Part shown: positions 24,234 to 36,864 of the stretch, in pieces
How positions within the stretch are numbered: the first letter of the stretch is position 1
How the letters are laid out: the number at the start of each line of letters is the position of its first letter
Assembly (NCBI GenBank): GCA_964059195.1
Contig: CAXKWD010000005.1
Location: forward strand, 155,153,265-155,217,264
From: Ectobius pallidus
Taxonomy: Eukaryota > Arthropoda > Insecta > Blattodea > Ectobiidae
Direction of reading: 5' to 3'
DNA length: 64,000 nt
Notes under the pieces: generated by a model
Database searches by the model: none
Seen by the model: only the letters and a program-made list of their open reading frames with translations
Told to the model about the DNA's origin: nothing
Made by a program: the position numbers and the translations under genes

Positions 24234-24425
24234 TTCAACTGATATTCAATTTTAATGGATATGATACAGGATGAAATGGGGGTGTTGAGTCACAGTAAGT
24301 CAAATTACAATTCTGAAACTATGAAGAAAGAAAGGGGAAAAAAAAGTCAAATTAAACCCAGGACTCCCGAATGAGAGTCCAAGATGCTACCGTCTCGGCC
24401 ACCTCGTTCGGTTGGAAATTTCTTG
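24234..24425 (-). mobile_element. tRNA-derived SINE, family 3, copy 1
   Basis: On the - strand: GAGGTGGCCGAGACGG (serine/leucine-like A box), CTCATTCGGGAGTCC, and a degenerate B box GGGTTTAATTT. The far end AACTGATATT...TTAATGG is shared with 34202-34325. Confidence 0.65.
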
Positions 24426-24780
24426 AAGTTCACCCTAATTATATTTATACGAAATCTCAAGGTGGGCACAGTGTTCCTATAGATGTAAATTTCATAACGG
24501 AAGACATAAACTTCGAAGGTCCTTAGGATTATAAAACGAGGTCACAAGAACATTGGATAACAATATTGTCACTTGTCTTACTTTTTCAAGCCATTCAGCA
24601 TCTTGTTTATCCTAGAACAATTAGATTAAGATTTTATCTGTACTTGGAATTAAAAGCTGAGATCATGATCTACTTCTTTATTCCAAATTACGCAGGATTT
24701 TACAGAAGTCAGTTTTCTTTGAGGCACTGGAGTGAAGACATTTTCGTATAATCCGCTGGATAGAGTTCTAGCATTGAAAC

Positions 24781-24919
24781 ATGGCATTACTCTTTGCGTT
24801 TTCGTTGGTTCTTTTGTTTGGAAGTTACTCAGCTTCTGTGGAACTCACTTTTCCTCAGGGTTTCATGCTGGGTACCGGAAGTTCCTCTTTTCAAACAGAG
24901 GGAGCTTGGAACGAGAGTG
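24781..24919 (+). CDS. Gene C exon 1
   Basis: 139 nt, phase 1 exit. Signal peptide, then [20 protein letters not shown]; donor GTAGGT. The usual SAYQ is SSFQ, keeping the glycone-binding Gln. Confidence 0.9.
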
Positions 24920-25645
24920 GTAGGTAAAACTAGAACCAGCCGACAGTAATACACGCTGTAATATGCCTTTCAGACCCGAAGCAAATATGAGGGATGGCGC
25001 ATAAGTCATGGAAACTATTTAATTTGTTGAAAGGGTGGGATCTTTTAAAAAAATTTAAATATACAAATGAAAGGGCAGAGTATGGAATGTTTGTATGATG
25101 GAGATTGTGGCTACCAACCTGAATGGTTGCAAGCTAATAATTATTTATTGCTTTATATTTTATTAGCTGGTAATCATTGCTGCCTGGATGCTGGTTGTAC
25201 TGCCAGCACATCTTGATATTTCAATTCTTAGACCTTAATTTATAATATTTTGAGATGATTTGGTCTTCTTTTACTGTTAAAAAATTAAAACAATAATTTT
25301 CTCTTATTTTTTTTCACTTGCAATTTTTTTACATTTGGATAAAATATTATTTCTCTTCATCAAATGCGCATAGTGATTTTTGCTTAAGGTTTGCTCTCCA
25401 TTGCAGTATGTCAAAATGCATAGTTTAAAGTTATTCTACTGTGATTGAGAAAAATATGACAGTACTGCCTACTGCTTTACTGTCTACTGTGAAATTCTGT
25501 TTATCATAGGTGAAACATCAATTTAAGGCATGAATACTGAATATTTTATGGTAAATTTAGAATTAGAAATGATCCCTGAGTACTGAACAACGTTCTGCTA
25601 TAAATACATTTCATAATGCAGGATGTTCTGTTCGACGAAATGCTC

Positions 25646-25732
<87 letters not shown>

Positions 25733-25751
25733 TAACAACAACAATATTAAC

Positions 25752-25784
<33 letters not shown>

Positions 25785-28700
25785 CATCATCATCACTGGT
25801 CAACAAAAAATAGGGCGGCGCATCGAAATGCACAGTACAAGTAGCCTATGTAATAAAATGAATATTCAGATTTTTATGAATAACAAGTTACAGTAGAACT
25901 TCAATTATCCGGATTAATTGGGACCAAACTAGATCCGGAAAATCAAATATCCGGATAATTGAATAAATTATGAAAAATGTAATTTCTTCTTAAAAAAAAA
26001 CCTACATTGTACAGTGCTCTTCTTACGTATTGTCCCATCTTGTACATATCGGTCAAGGGTCAGTTGTTTTGCTGACAAACTGTCGATTTTGTGGGCTAAA
26101 AGTTTTGCTTTTCGCAAACAATCGACTCCGAAAGAGGATTTTTCATACTTGCTACTGCAAAATCCACTTGAACACAGCCTCAAAGCAATCCGGATAGTTA
26201 GAGTTCGGATAATTGATTGGCGTTCTACTGTAGTTACTTTTTAAATACTTAGTATAATATAATCATATAATATTTATTTCATACTTCTCATTTTTGTGAG
26301 TAAGATATTTTTTTAAAACAAAAGTATAAACAATCTAAAAGAGTTGGTCAGCAAATTTGAAAAGCAATCATCAAAGCATCTCTCATAAAATAATTCAGGT
26401 TCATATTTTAACATCTGTAGGAGGAATTAGATTTTAATTTTGGTTTTAAGTCACTTAAATTATCTTAAAAGCCAAAAGAGAAATCAAAATAAAATTTGAA
26501 AATAAATTTTTGTTTAGGTTTTAATTAAGTGTGCAAAATTTCAAGTTTCTAAGACAAACAGTTCAGAAAATCATACTCAACACTTCGATCATTCCAAAAA
26601 ATAAAAATAAAAAAAATAAAAATAAGTGCATGCATTCAGTAGGCTGCGATCTTTGCAGGAAAGGGACCTAGCATCTGGGACACTTTCACACATCTCCAAC
26701 CTGACTTCGTTTCCGACAGTTCCAATGCTGATGTCGCTAGTGACTCTTTTCATAAATATAGAGAAGATGTACAGCTCATCAAAGAGTTAGGGGTGAGTAT
26801 CAGGCCTATTTGGTTCTTTACGAAAGAAGTTAGTGTGAATTGCTACCATAATAATGTTTTTTACATATGAAAATAATATAATATTATTTTATCAGAAATA
26901 CACAAAACTGGTAACTCTGGAAAAGATATTGAGGAGTCACGCGATCCAATAGTATGAGAAGAGAATGAAAGAACGCAAATTTTAAGTTATATAAAAACAA
27001 GTAAAATAAGCTTTACCCTACAGAAGAATTAGGAAAAACATATTTTTTTATGTGGGTAGCGAAAAATCTCTGAAACAGCGTTATTTGATTTCAACAGAAT
27101 AGACGTTAAAGAGCAAAGAGGACATGGGCCTATCAGAAAGATTCATGAAGTATAAAGGAAATGCATTTCGTTATGTATTAGCTCGATAGGCCTAGTTATT
27201 TACTTACCGATTTTTAACTGAATTCAACTAAATATGAATTAATAGATTAAGAAGGATTTGCGAAGGAAATCCGATTCCCGAAATATACGATACGTAGAAA
27301 TCTTTACATACTAACAGCCTCACTAATAAAAGCTGCTTATATCTGCATTGAACGGTTGTTAAACTCTTTAAATTTGTATAGCATGAACCGTTTGGCTAGA
27401 ATCGTTGAAAGACGCTGGACATTGCATGAAACGGATCAATTGAAACCATCATTTTGAAACGGAATAAAGAAGATAATAATCCTTACACATGTGCAGTAGG
27501 CCTACGTATTTTTTAATGACTTCAAAGAACATTCATGCTAAATTGGAAGAAAATCGATCAACGCGTTTCGTCGTAATTGCATAACACACAAATTTGCAAA
27601 CAGACGAAATATCGAGAGTTATAACTAGGGTTCGGATGTTTATGACCTAAAAAGTGGAAAATATGGCTCAAATATGCTCTTAAAAATGATAAAATATGAC
27701 CCAAAAGTCCTAAATATGACTAATGGAAATAACGTATTTAAAAAAAAAAGTTCCAATTTAAAACGTTTAAAGACACTAAATCCATACATCACATGAATTC
27801 AATCAGATAATCACTTTTTAACAATTTCGGTGATTTACAGTTTTATTTGTAATGAACTTCTATTTTTAAAGAATTTACTCCTGTTTGCTCACGTCGTCAG
27901 CTCCAAATACTCGTAATATTTTGTAGACCTTGCGTGTCCCTATGAAATATGAACAATTGCATTAACTTGAAAATTTAAACTTCTATTAATTTGGGATAAA
28001 CATTAAATTAATTAGATAAATTTCAAATTTAACTCGTCCATGTAGTACATACAATGTACAATTGTGTTCTTTTATCGAATTTATAACAGAAATATGACGT
28101 TAAATTACAAATATGGCCAAAATATGACCAAGACAACAAAAATGACCAAAATATGACTTTATATGCAAAATAAAAACGGTCCGATTAGGATAACAAGCGT
28201 GCATAGAACGGAGGTCAGGATAAAAATATGAAATGACTGTCATAAACATCCGAACATTAGTTATAACATAGCCTCGCTTCGTTCGGTCATAATATTCCAG
28301 ACTTTCACGAGAAAGAGTGATTACTCTATATCAGTCAGCTCTTTACCAAACCTGCTGACCTTTTTCACATCTAATACAGGGTAATGGTGTGCTATCTTTC
28401 AGATGAATTTCTACCGGTTTTCTATCTCCTGGCCAAGGATACTGCCAAAAGGACATGTGCACATCGTCAACCAGGAAGGAATCAACTACTACAATAGCTT
28501 AATCAACGAACTCAAGGATAACGATATAGAACCTGTTGTAAGTAAACATGACTTCATTTCATTGACTCAATGCTAAATTGTGCACTCTATTCCTTTGTCT
28601 AGAGATAAAATATGACAACATGCCATATATAGGCATATGCACGTTTTTTGCCCGTTTTTCACTCATAACTCACGAACGAAAACTAAAATTAAAATTCCGG

Positions 28701-31700
28701 CTTCGCGATGCATTTTCCGACCCTTCAGCCCACCTATGTTTCAAATTTCAGATCTCTGCGTTCAGTAGATTTCCCTGGACATCGAGGACAGTTCCTTTTA
28801 TTAATATAGATAATATGAATTATAATGATACCTTCTCTAATTTGTCAAACAATATGTTCTGTGAATTTGTTTCGATAATTCTATGCAAAAAGGTATTAAG
28901 TATTTTCAAAAACATTTAATTTTTGGCATTTAGAATCAGAATTTATCAAAATCCCTTCTTAGTGAGCACCTACATTATGAAACGAAGGTACTGTCAAAAT
29001 TCCAAGTCTCTACCTGTTATAGTTTAGGCTCTACGTTGATTCCTGTCAGTCAGGACAAAGCCTTTTATATATATAGAGAAGAGATTTAAGCATGCTATAT
29101 AGGGAAAGGGTGTTACTGTGAAGATAAAATAGGGTCTAGGTGATAGAAGCGATAAAGTAATACTGTAAAATTGTTTTAGGTTACCATGTACCACTGGGAC
29201 CTTCCCCAGAACCTACAACTTCTCGGGGGATGGGCGAACCCGATCATGGCTGACTATTTTGAAGACTACGCTCACCTACTCTTCATACATTTCGGAGACA
29301 GAGTCAAATGGTGGATAACCATTCACGATCCAAAATACGTGGCAGACGGGTATGGCTCGAACTCAGGACTCGCTCCCGCTGTGAAAGCACCCGGTATCGG
29401 AGAGTACATGGCTATGCATAACATTCTAATTGGCCACGCCAATGCTTATCGTCTTTATGACTCCAAGTTTAGGAAAATCCAGCAAGGTAAGCAATCAGGG
29501 CGACGAATCGTCCAGTTTTACTATGATTGTTTTAGCTCATGAATCAGTGACCAATCAAGTGTAACAAAATGTGGAATTTCAACCAATCGCAACGTCTATC
29601 ACCATACTTTTATAGTTCTATTTTTTATTACTTTTATTTTATCACACCTACGTGCACTTGTTATTAAGAGGAACATACACGTTTCAGTACTAAAAATGAG
29701 TAAAATATATGTATTTTTGTCAGTAACCAATCACGCTTTCACCTTTCAATTCGGCATGCTCCACAGTCACTACTTCTGCTATTTTAAGATTATTTTAAAA
29801 TCTTTTGTAACTACTGTATTGCTAATATTAAGTTGATTCTTGTGTACCGATTTGGTATTTCCATAATTTCGATAAATATTAATAAAATATTAATATCTAT
29901 TAATATTTCGTACAGTCAACGTTGTACTAGATCTTTTCTTTACATATAATTTTACCAATGTGTTCTGAAAATATGCCAGGTTGTTTAACCAGCATTTTAT
30001 ATAAAGTTAAAAATATTTATCTTGGTCCAAATATATTCTGTCAGAGAGAAATCTTCTTGCCACAGAAAATTTATGTACCAAATTTTCAAGTAACAATACG
30101 GTTAAATTATTATGGCTAGTTATTCATCTCAGCAGATACGTTTTTTTTTTTTTTTTTTTTTTTTTTTGCCGCCTTCCATTCCTGGATTACCTGAGCCATA
30201 GGCTGTATCTCCGGTCCAACAATCGAATTCGCATTTGTTTTAAGATCGTCGCGTCACCTTCTCTCAGCAGTCCACTAACTAATATCTTTCGATCTGACAT
30301 ATTTTACGGATTTTTAAATTTAATGTAACATGCACACATTCTTCGCCTGGCAGATTTACAGACTCTGGACCCTTACTGAGTCACTATTTTGACAGATGGG
30401 GAGCAGCCAGGAAGTTTTCAGGATAAAAAAAAATTGGAAAATCGACTTTATGAATAAAGCTTATCACAAGATACAAAAAGAGTATGCCTATTTGTTTACG
30501 TAATGTAGAGTCTAATATTCTAAGTTAATTTTCCCGGCAGATCAACTCGTAAGGAAGGCATAGCTCACAAGAGAGTTGGAGGAATATCCGTCTAGCAATT
30601 TAAGAAAAAAATTGCAACTGATTTGTGGTTCATTTAGAGACTTTGAATCCTCGCTTCAAAACGCTGACATCCTTATGGGAAGTGAAAGGAAAATGGGAAA
30701 ACTGAAATCTATTTCTTTATATTATCTATGGAAATAATTTCGCAATTTAACATGTTCCAGAATATCTACACCATTAAAAAGACAATGTGAATGAAAGATG
30801 TACTGAGCACAATGCACATGAACAGTGTCATCGAGAAGAAGAAATCCACAGCTTTTTATACCTAATAGTAAATGTACTTACTTAAAATATTTGATAAAGA
30901 GAACGACAGTATAATGAAACAGCTAACAGATAACGAGATAATGAGTTAGACATGAACGTAACACATGCGTGACTTTTAAATATTATAATAATTATTAGTG
31001 CCACTCAGATCCGGCTCATCCATATAGACAGACTAGGCAACGGCCTAGGCCGGGAAATTTATAGAAAAATTCAGGGGTGGCAAGATTTAGATTGAAAGAA
31101 AAAGCTGAAATTTTCAACGCGACATAAAATTTAAAAAGAAATGTTGTAGAGTAAAAGAACAGCAAATTATAGAAATAAATTCAGTATATTATGTCAACGT
31201 ATTTATTGATTTAGTTGCGCCTGCCAAGGTAGGGGTGAAGTATCTCGACTGAACTTATCGACAGCTTATCCTATCTAGATATGTTATAAAGTATTCATAA
31301 GTACAAGACTTTCTCGAATTAGGTCAATGCAAATCAATTTTATCTGACCATTTACCAATACCAGGCTAGAAAATGAAAAATTTTATGTTTAATCAAAGGG
31401 TAAAAAAATGGAATGATTCGGGTGGCAATTTAGGGGAGCATAGAAATTATTTCTCGCCTAGGGCATCAAAATACCTAGAGCCGACCCTGGTGCCACTTAT
31501 TAGACATTTTATAATTATATTTAAGTATAGGTTAATAAAATATCTGTACATTACCAAGCGTTCCTTCAGCAACGAAGCAGTAGTATTTCCCTGAAAATTT
31601 AAGAAACCAAATATTAATAACAAATACTTGAAACATGTTTATATAGGGCTCTTATATAATATGTTTTATATAGGCTATATAATAGGCTATTTATATATAG

Positions 31701-34700
31701 GCTATATATATGTGTGTGTATGTGTGTGTGTGTGTCACGGACAAAAAAGGTAAAATAGGAAGTAGAGTTATTGTCCGGGCATTTACATCATGTCCTATTG
31801 CTGCTGTTTATTTATAGCTAATAACGTCAATGGCCGGCTGTTTACGTAACAGACCAAAGAGCTTAGGGAATTCTTGTATACTTAATATGAAATAAAACAC
31901 ATTATCACACATTGCCCAAGATCCTTTCCTGAGACTGAAATTATTAGAAGAATACAGTAAAATGGCTAATTTCAGTACACTTTATGTCTAGGTCTGTAGT
32001 ATACATGAACAGTACTCAATTTCTTTGTGAATTGGCGCGTTCTATGGTGAACTGTGAAGTGTAAACCAATCCTCCATTTTGAAAGGGTGTCAGTATTAGG
32101 CCACAATGTGCCAACACAAAATACATGTTTGAATTTTGATAGTGCATATTTGTAGTTTTTTGAGGGGGGCCTTCATTGTGAATAGGCCTATTTGTTCAAT
32201 TGATAATGCACGGAAAACCTGTCTTTACCTATGATATTTTAATGGTACTTCTTTTCCAGGAAAAGTCGGCATTTCAATTCACGCCAAGTGGTATGAACCT
32301 GTAGGCAACAGAGAAGTCAACATAGCGGCTCGTGACAGACTCTTGCAGTTCAGTGTGAGTAAATATCACAAATTTCTCAAAGTTTTAAAAATATTTTAAA
32401 GCACACGTTGCTGATGCCATTTATTTTCTCTGTATAGTTCATTATCATTTCCCACAAACTATAAAGAAATTACAATATTTGCTGTATGTTACTTCTTCCC
32501 AGACCCGTGCTGGCCAGAAGGGACGGAGGACGGATCCCTCTGCGCCCTTTACCGGAAACTCTCATGCCCCCCCCCCCCGACCTTATTCTTACGACCCCAG
32601 AAAGCTATATTTGTAACGAAGTTACTTCTCGTTTGGCTTTTGTAAAAAATAAATAAATAAATGTACATAAGCCTAAATTACTGTGCAATATTTCTGTGGA
32701 CTATGAAATCTTTTTTCCCTTAAATTTAGAATTTTATTTTTCGTCATTGAAAGGGAGAGTAGAGGGGAGGTGAAAGTTGTGTAAGTATAGTTCAACAGCC
32801 GCCTGCCCCATGTTTTGTTTTGATGCACATTGGATTCAATTGAAACTTATTTCGTCATCAGCAAACTAAAGTGGGCTAAGCTCTTAAATGAGACTGTTGT
32901 TAGTTTTGTAATCAAATAAGAAGGATACATTGTTTTCTTTGGAAAATTTAAAACATTACTGTATTTTACAATACAATTATTCTCTTCACATATAAATTAA
33001 TGGTAATGGTATATTATGTTATCAATAATTGGTTAATATTGTTAAATAATGTTAAAATGCCAGATAAAATTATGAAATCATAAACAATTTTAAACTGAGA
33101 CTTGGCCAGTAAATTGTTTTTATAGCCTCGTCGTATACTCGTACAAGCATCACTGGTTATACATTGTTCGTATTTACAAAATGCTGGATATTAAGAAAAC
33201 AAAGTTGCAGGCAAAGTTGTAGTATATTAATAGCACAACTTTAATTTTGTTTGGTGTTTCAATGCTTCAACCCCGTTTATTCTATTCTTTTTTGTGTAAA
33301 TTCTATATAAAGCTTCAAAATTTTATCTGTATGCATTGTACTCATACATTTATAATTTTTCGTTTGTAGTATACTGTGAATTGGTATATAATTAGATTTA
33401 TATTAATCTACTATACCCCAGAAACACGAGCTTTGCTCATAGCCTATAGGGGTATGTTGATTTTATTTGTTTTTACTTGTACTAAATGTGAAATAATGTA
33501 AGTAATGAAACGTAATAATAATAAATAAATTAAGAAATAATAATAAATAATAATAAAATATAAAAAAGTTGATATTTTTTCACCATATTAATTAATTTCA
33601 TGTTAAGAAGATAGGTCAATTTAACACTTACATGGACTGTCTACACCTAACCCCCTCCATTTATCAACCCTAATTACGCCAATGTAGGGACGGAACTCGG
33701 AGTCTCCACTGTTCACACTGAAAAGAAATCTCCCATGCTGAGTGCTGGTTGTTCAGGTTTCCTCTGACAAAAATATAATTTGGACAAAAGTTTCTATTCA
33801 TCATTCATTTCTTTTTTTAGGTCGGAATTTATGCTCATCCTATTTTCAGCCCTAATGGGGACTATCCAGTAATAGTGAAAGAAAGAGTTGCCCGGAAAAG
33901 CAAAGAAGAAGGCTTCGCCAGATCCAGATTGGTGTATTTCACGGAGGAGGAAATCAAACACATCCAAGGTAATTCATCATTTTACTGTGTACATTGTGCC
34001 GACGAAACTGCTATACGTAATGCCATAAAGTAGTCCAGTCAGCGCACATTAAAGTCTCAAACTTTTTTTTTTTAAATTCAGCAGTGTTTATACTCATTTT
34101 AGCTACGAGGCCATATCAGGAGTTCGGGATGTGTGTCTATACATTAGGGTAGGCCATGGGACTATTGATTATCAATTGTTTCTATTATTTTATGGAGTAA
34201 ATTTCAACTGATATTAATGGTATGCAAATATCCAATTCGGCATTTGCCTTTACGACTGGGGAAACCATGAAAAAACCCACGTCAAATTGGCCGGCCACGG
34301 GATTTGAACCTAATCATAAATTATCGGCAGTCAGAGAGACAGAATAAAAAGAGAATGAAAATACTAACATTTACTACATTTTAAATATTTCCCACACATT
34401 TCTCAATAGGCTGTTTGTCCTAGTTAGGTTTTTCGCGCTTATATAATTCGTGAAACCCAACAAACTTTGCGATATTTCGTGGGTATAATTTGTTTAATAG
34501 TAATATTTTAAGCATCTATAAAGAAAGCTAAGTATAGCCAAGGAAAACTGCTTGTAAAATTTCGCGCTTATCGTTGTTACCACAAAAAAAAGTCCCAAAC
34601 AATACAACATCGTTCTTTCAACACTCCACCACGTGAGGCCACAACACACGGGAGATTCACCGATGAGACGATAAATCACATGATTCTATAGACCTCTTTG

Positions 34701-35550
34701 AGTATCCAAGGGAACCGGCACAAATCGGTCGTCCTATAGTAACCGAGTTCTTACAGTACCGAGAATGAAATCGGACACCTAAACAAGAAGAGTGCCAAGG
34801 TAGACATTCAACAGAAAAATTAATAAAGAGACTAACACTACAATTGTGCAAAAATTACATGTAACTTCGTAACAATCTCAGGAACCCCAGGAGTAATTAA
34901 CGTCTAACAAAAAAGTATAACCGGGGAAACGAGACAAGAATCATGGTTTGAAGATGCGCGGTAACAATATGAGTTTTTGGAGTGACTTCGCGCAGTTCAT
35001 GATTTCAATTCAATATTATTATAATGTTCTGGTACATAATAAGTTACATAAACGTGCATCCAAAAATATTCTGGTCATATTTTGTAAAAAAAAAAATCTT
35101 ATGTGAAACTCATATAACTTCCTCTGCCCAAATGAAGTTTGCCTCTTAGCATATTGCATTATGTATGACGATCTCTTCATGTAAATTGGCTCAATTGTAT
35201 TTAGTTGTTTGAACCTGTTGTATGGCTTTATTGTTCACCAGGCAAAACTGAGTTTCTACAAACAGGGGTGGCTTGTAACTACCCTTCAGAGAATTTTTTT
35301 CGACAAATGTTTCAAATAAAAGTTTTACCTCTTGGTACAAACACCCCAGGTGCAAAATTTAAAGAAAATCGTCAAAGTCGTTTTTTAGAAAATCGCGAAA
35401 AACGAAATTTTCTTCATGTACAGTCCCTTTAAAAATAAGAGAAAGTCGTCGCCAATCTTCGTGCCACATCCTCAGACGGTACCTAACGCAAATACAAAAT
35501 TTTTTTTCATGCAATTTTCTGTTCTGAAGCTAGGCTGTGCACAGACACAA

Positions 35551-35616
<66 letters not shown>

Positions 35617-36813
35617 TTCTGAAAATAGCATTTTTGGATTCTGGGGACCTCAAAACGTGTATTTATGTTAAAAGCTCAACTTCGAATTTGGGAATCGACA
35701 ACAATAGGCTATTTCTTCTGCTGGTACTTATGGTACGAGCAGAGGAAGTAAAAAAGTTCATACGACCTATAATTAACTATTCTGAGAAGAAAAACTCCAT
35801 GTGTTCCTGTGATGACCAACCTTATAATCAAGTGTTCTGATTGCTTAATAAGGAATAAATTCTGGGTTAGATTCCCCGTCTGGCCAAGATAATTTAAAAA
35901 CAAATCATACAACTTATTATTTTATTGTACTAGTCCCTGGAAAGGTTTCCACAACGCTGACAGTGAAAGTGTCTGCGAACTCTGCAACCGAGTCTGCACA
36001 CAATATCACCTGTTCGAGTGCACCCAAAGAACATTACCACTCTCACATTATGCAAAGGACGAATGTCAATAACTTCCCATAGGCCTATACAACCCTTTGC
36101 ACACATTGTGTTTAATTCCATTTAATAAATAAATATTTAGAAAGATAACCTTTCAGAAACATAAAATAAAGAAAATATGTTGTCGATGACGTCACATCCC
36201 ATGAATGGCTGAAAAATTATCGTTCTTTTGAAAAGTATTCCTCTAAAAATACTTAGTTTGACATATCCGAGCATTTGTTTTAATAATAGTGGATTTTATC
36301 AAGTGTTTAGATAATGCCCGCCTGTATACCACTATTATATTTAAAAAACAACAGCTGAAGCCTACAGGAGATATCATAAAATACCGGTTAGATAAAACAC
36401 GCTTTAAAGTTAACTTTTATTGTAACTTTGTAAAAGTACTGTTATAAGTGTGTAGTAATTTGTGTAATCACTTTATGGAAGAAACAGAGTAAATAACCCA
36501 AAGTGAGTTCTGGTCTAGTTACACTGAGCTCAATGTACTCGTAGTCAAATGTTACTTACAATGATATTAAAAGAATACAAATTTAAGCTTACAAAGTTGA
36601 CATTGACAAAGCGGCTAAAACATAATTTAAACATTAAATGTACGTGTCTCAAATATTCCACCTTAACCACAAAACATTTAAGTTGCAGTAGATTAATCTG
36701 GATACACGGATTCTATTATATTATTAGCTATATATATATATATAAATTATGTACACTTAGAAACACACAAGTCAAACTGACAATATTTAAAACTAGCAAC
36801 TAATTGTCGCCTA

Positions 36814-36864
<51 letters not shown>

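Larger units (their letters stand above)
21924..24780. other. Intergenic region B-C
   Basis: 21924-22853 is the duplicated 3' flank with candidate AATAAA at 22631-22636. It then holds the hAT relic 22777-22881, the hairpin 23431-23611 and the SINE near 24234-24425. 23620-24230 and 24430-24780 show nothing recognised; the gene C promoter should lie just before 24781, where a TCAGTT initiator-like word occurs near 24710. Confidence 0.65.
24920..26658 (+). other. Gene C intron 1
   Basis: Contains the (AAT)n microsatellite 25650-25795 and the Tigger-like element 25891-26230. 24930-25640 and 26240-26650 are AT-rich with nothing recognised. Confidence 0.75.

Noticed and set aside
25611..25844. Poly-Asn and poly-Ile ORFs
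   Set aside because: Created by the (AAT)n microsatellite in gene C intron 1.
35416..35622. ORF ending in an Arg-Glu repeat
   Set aside because: Created by the (AG)n microsatellite.
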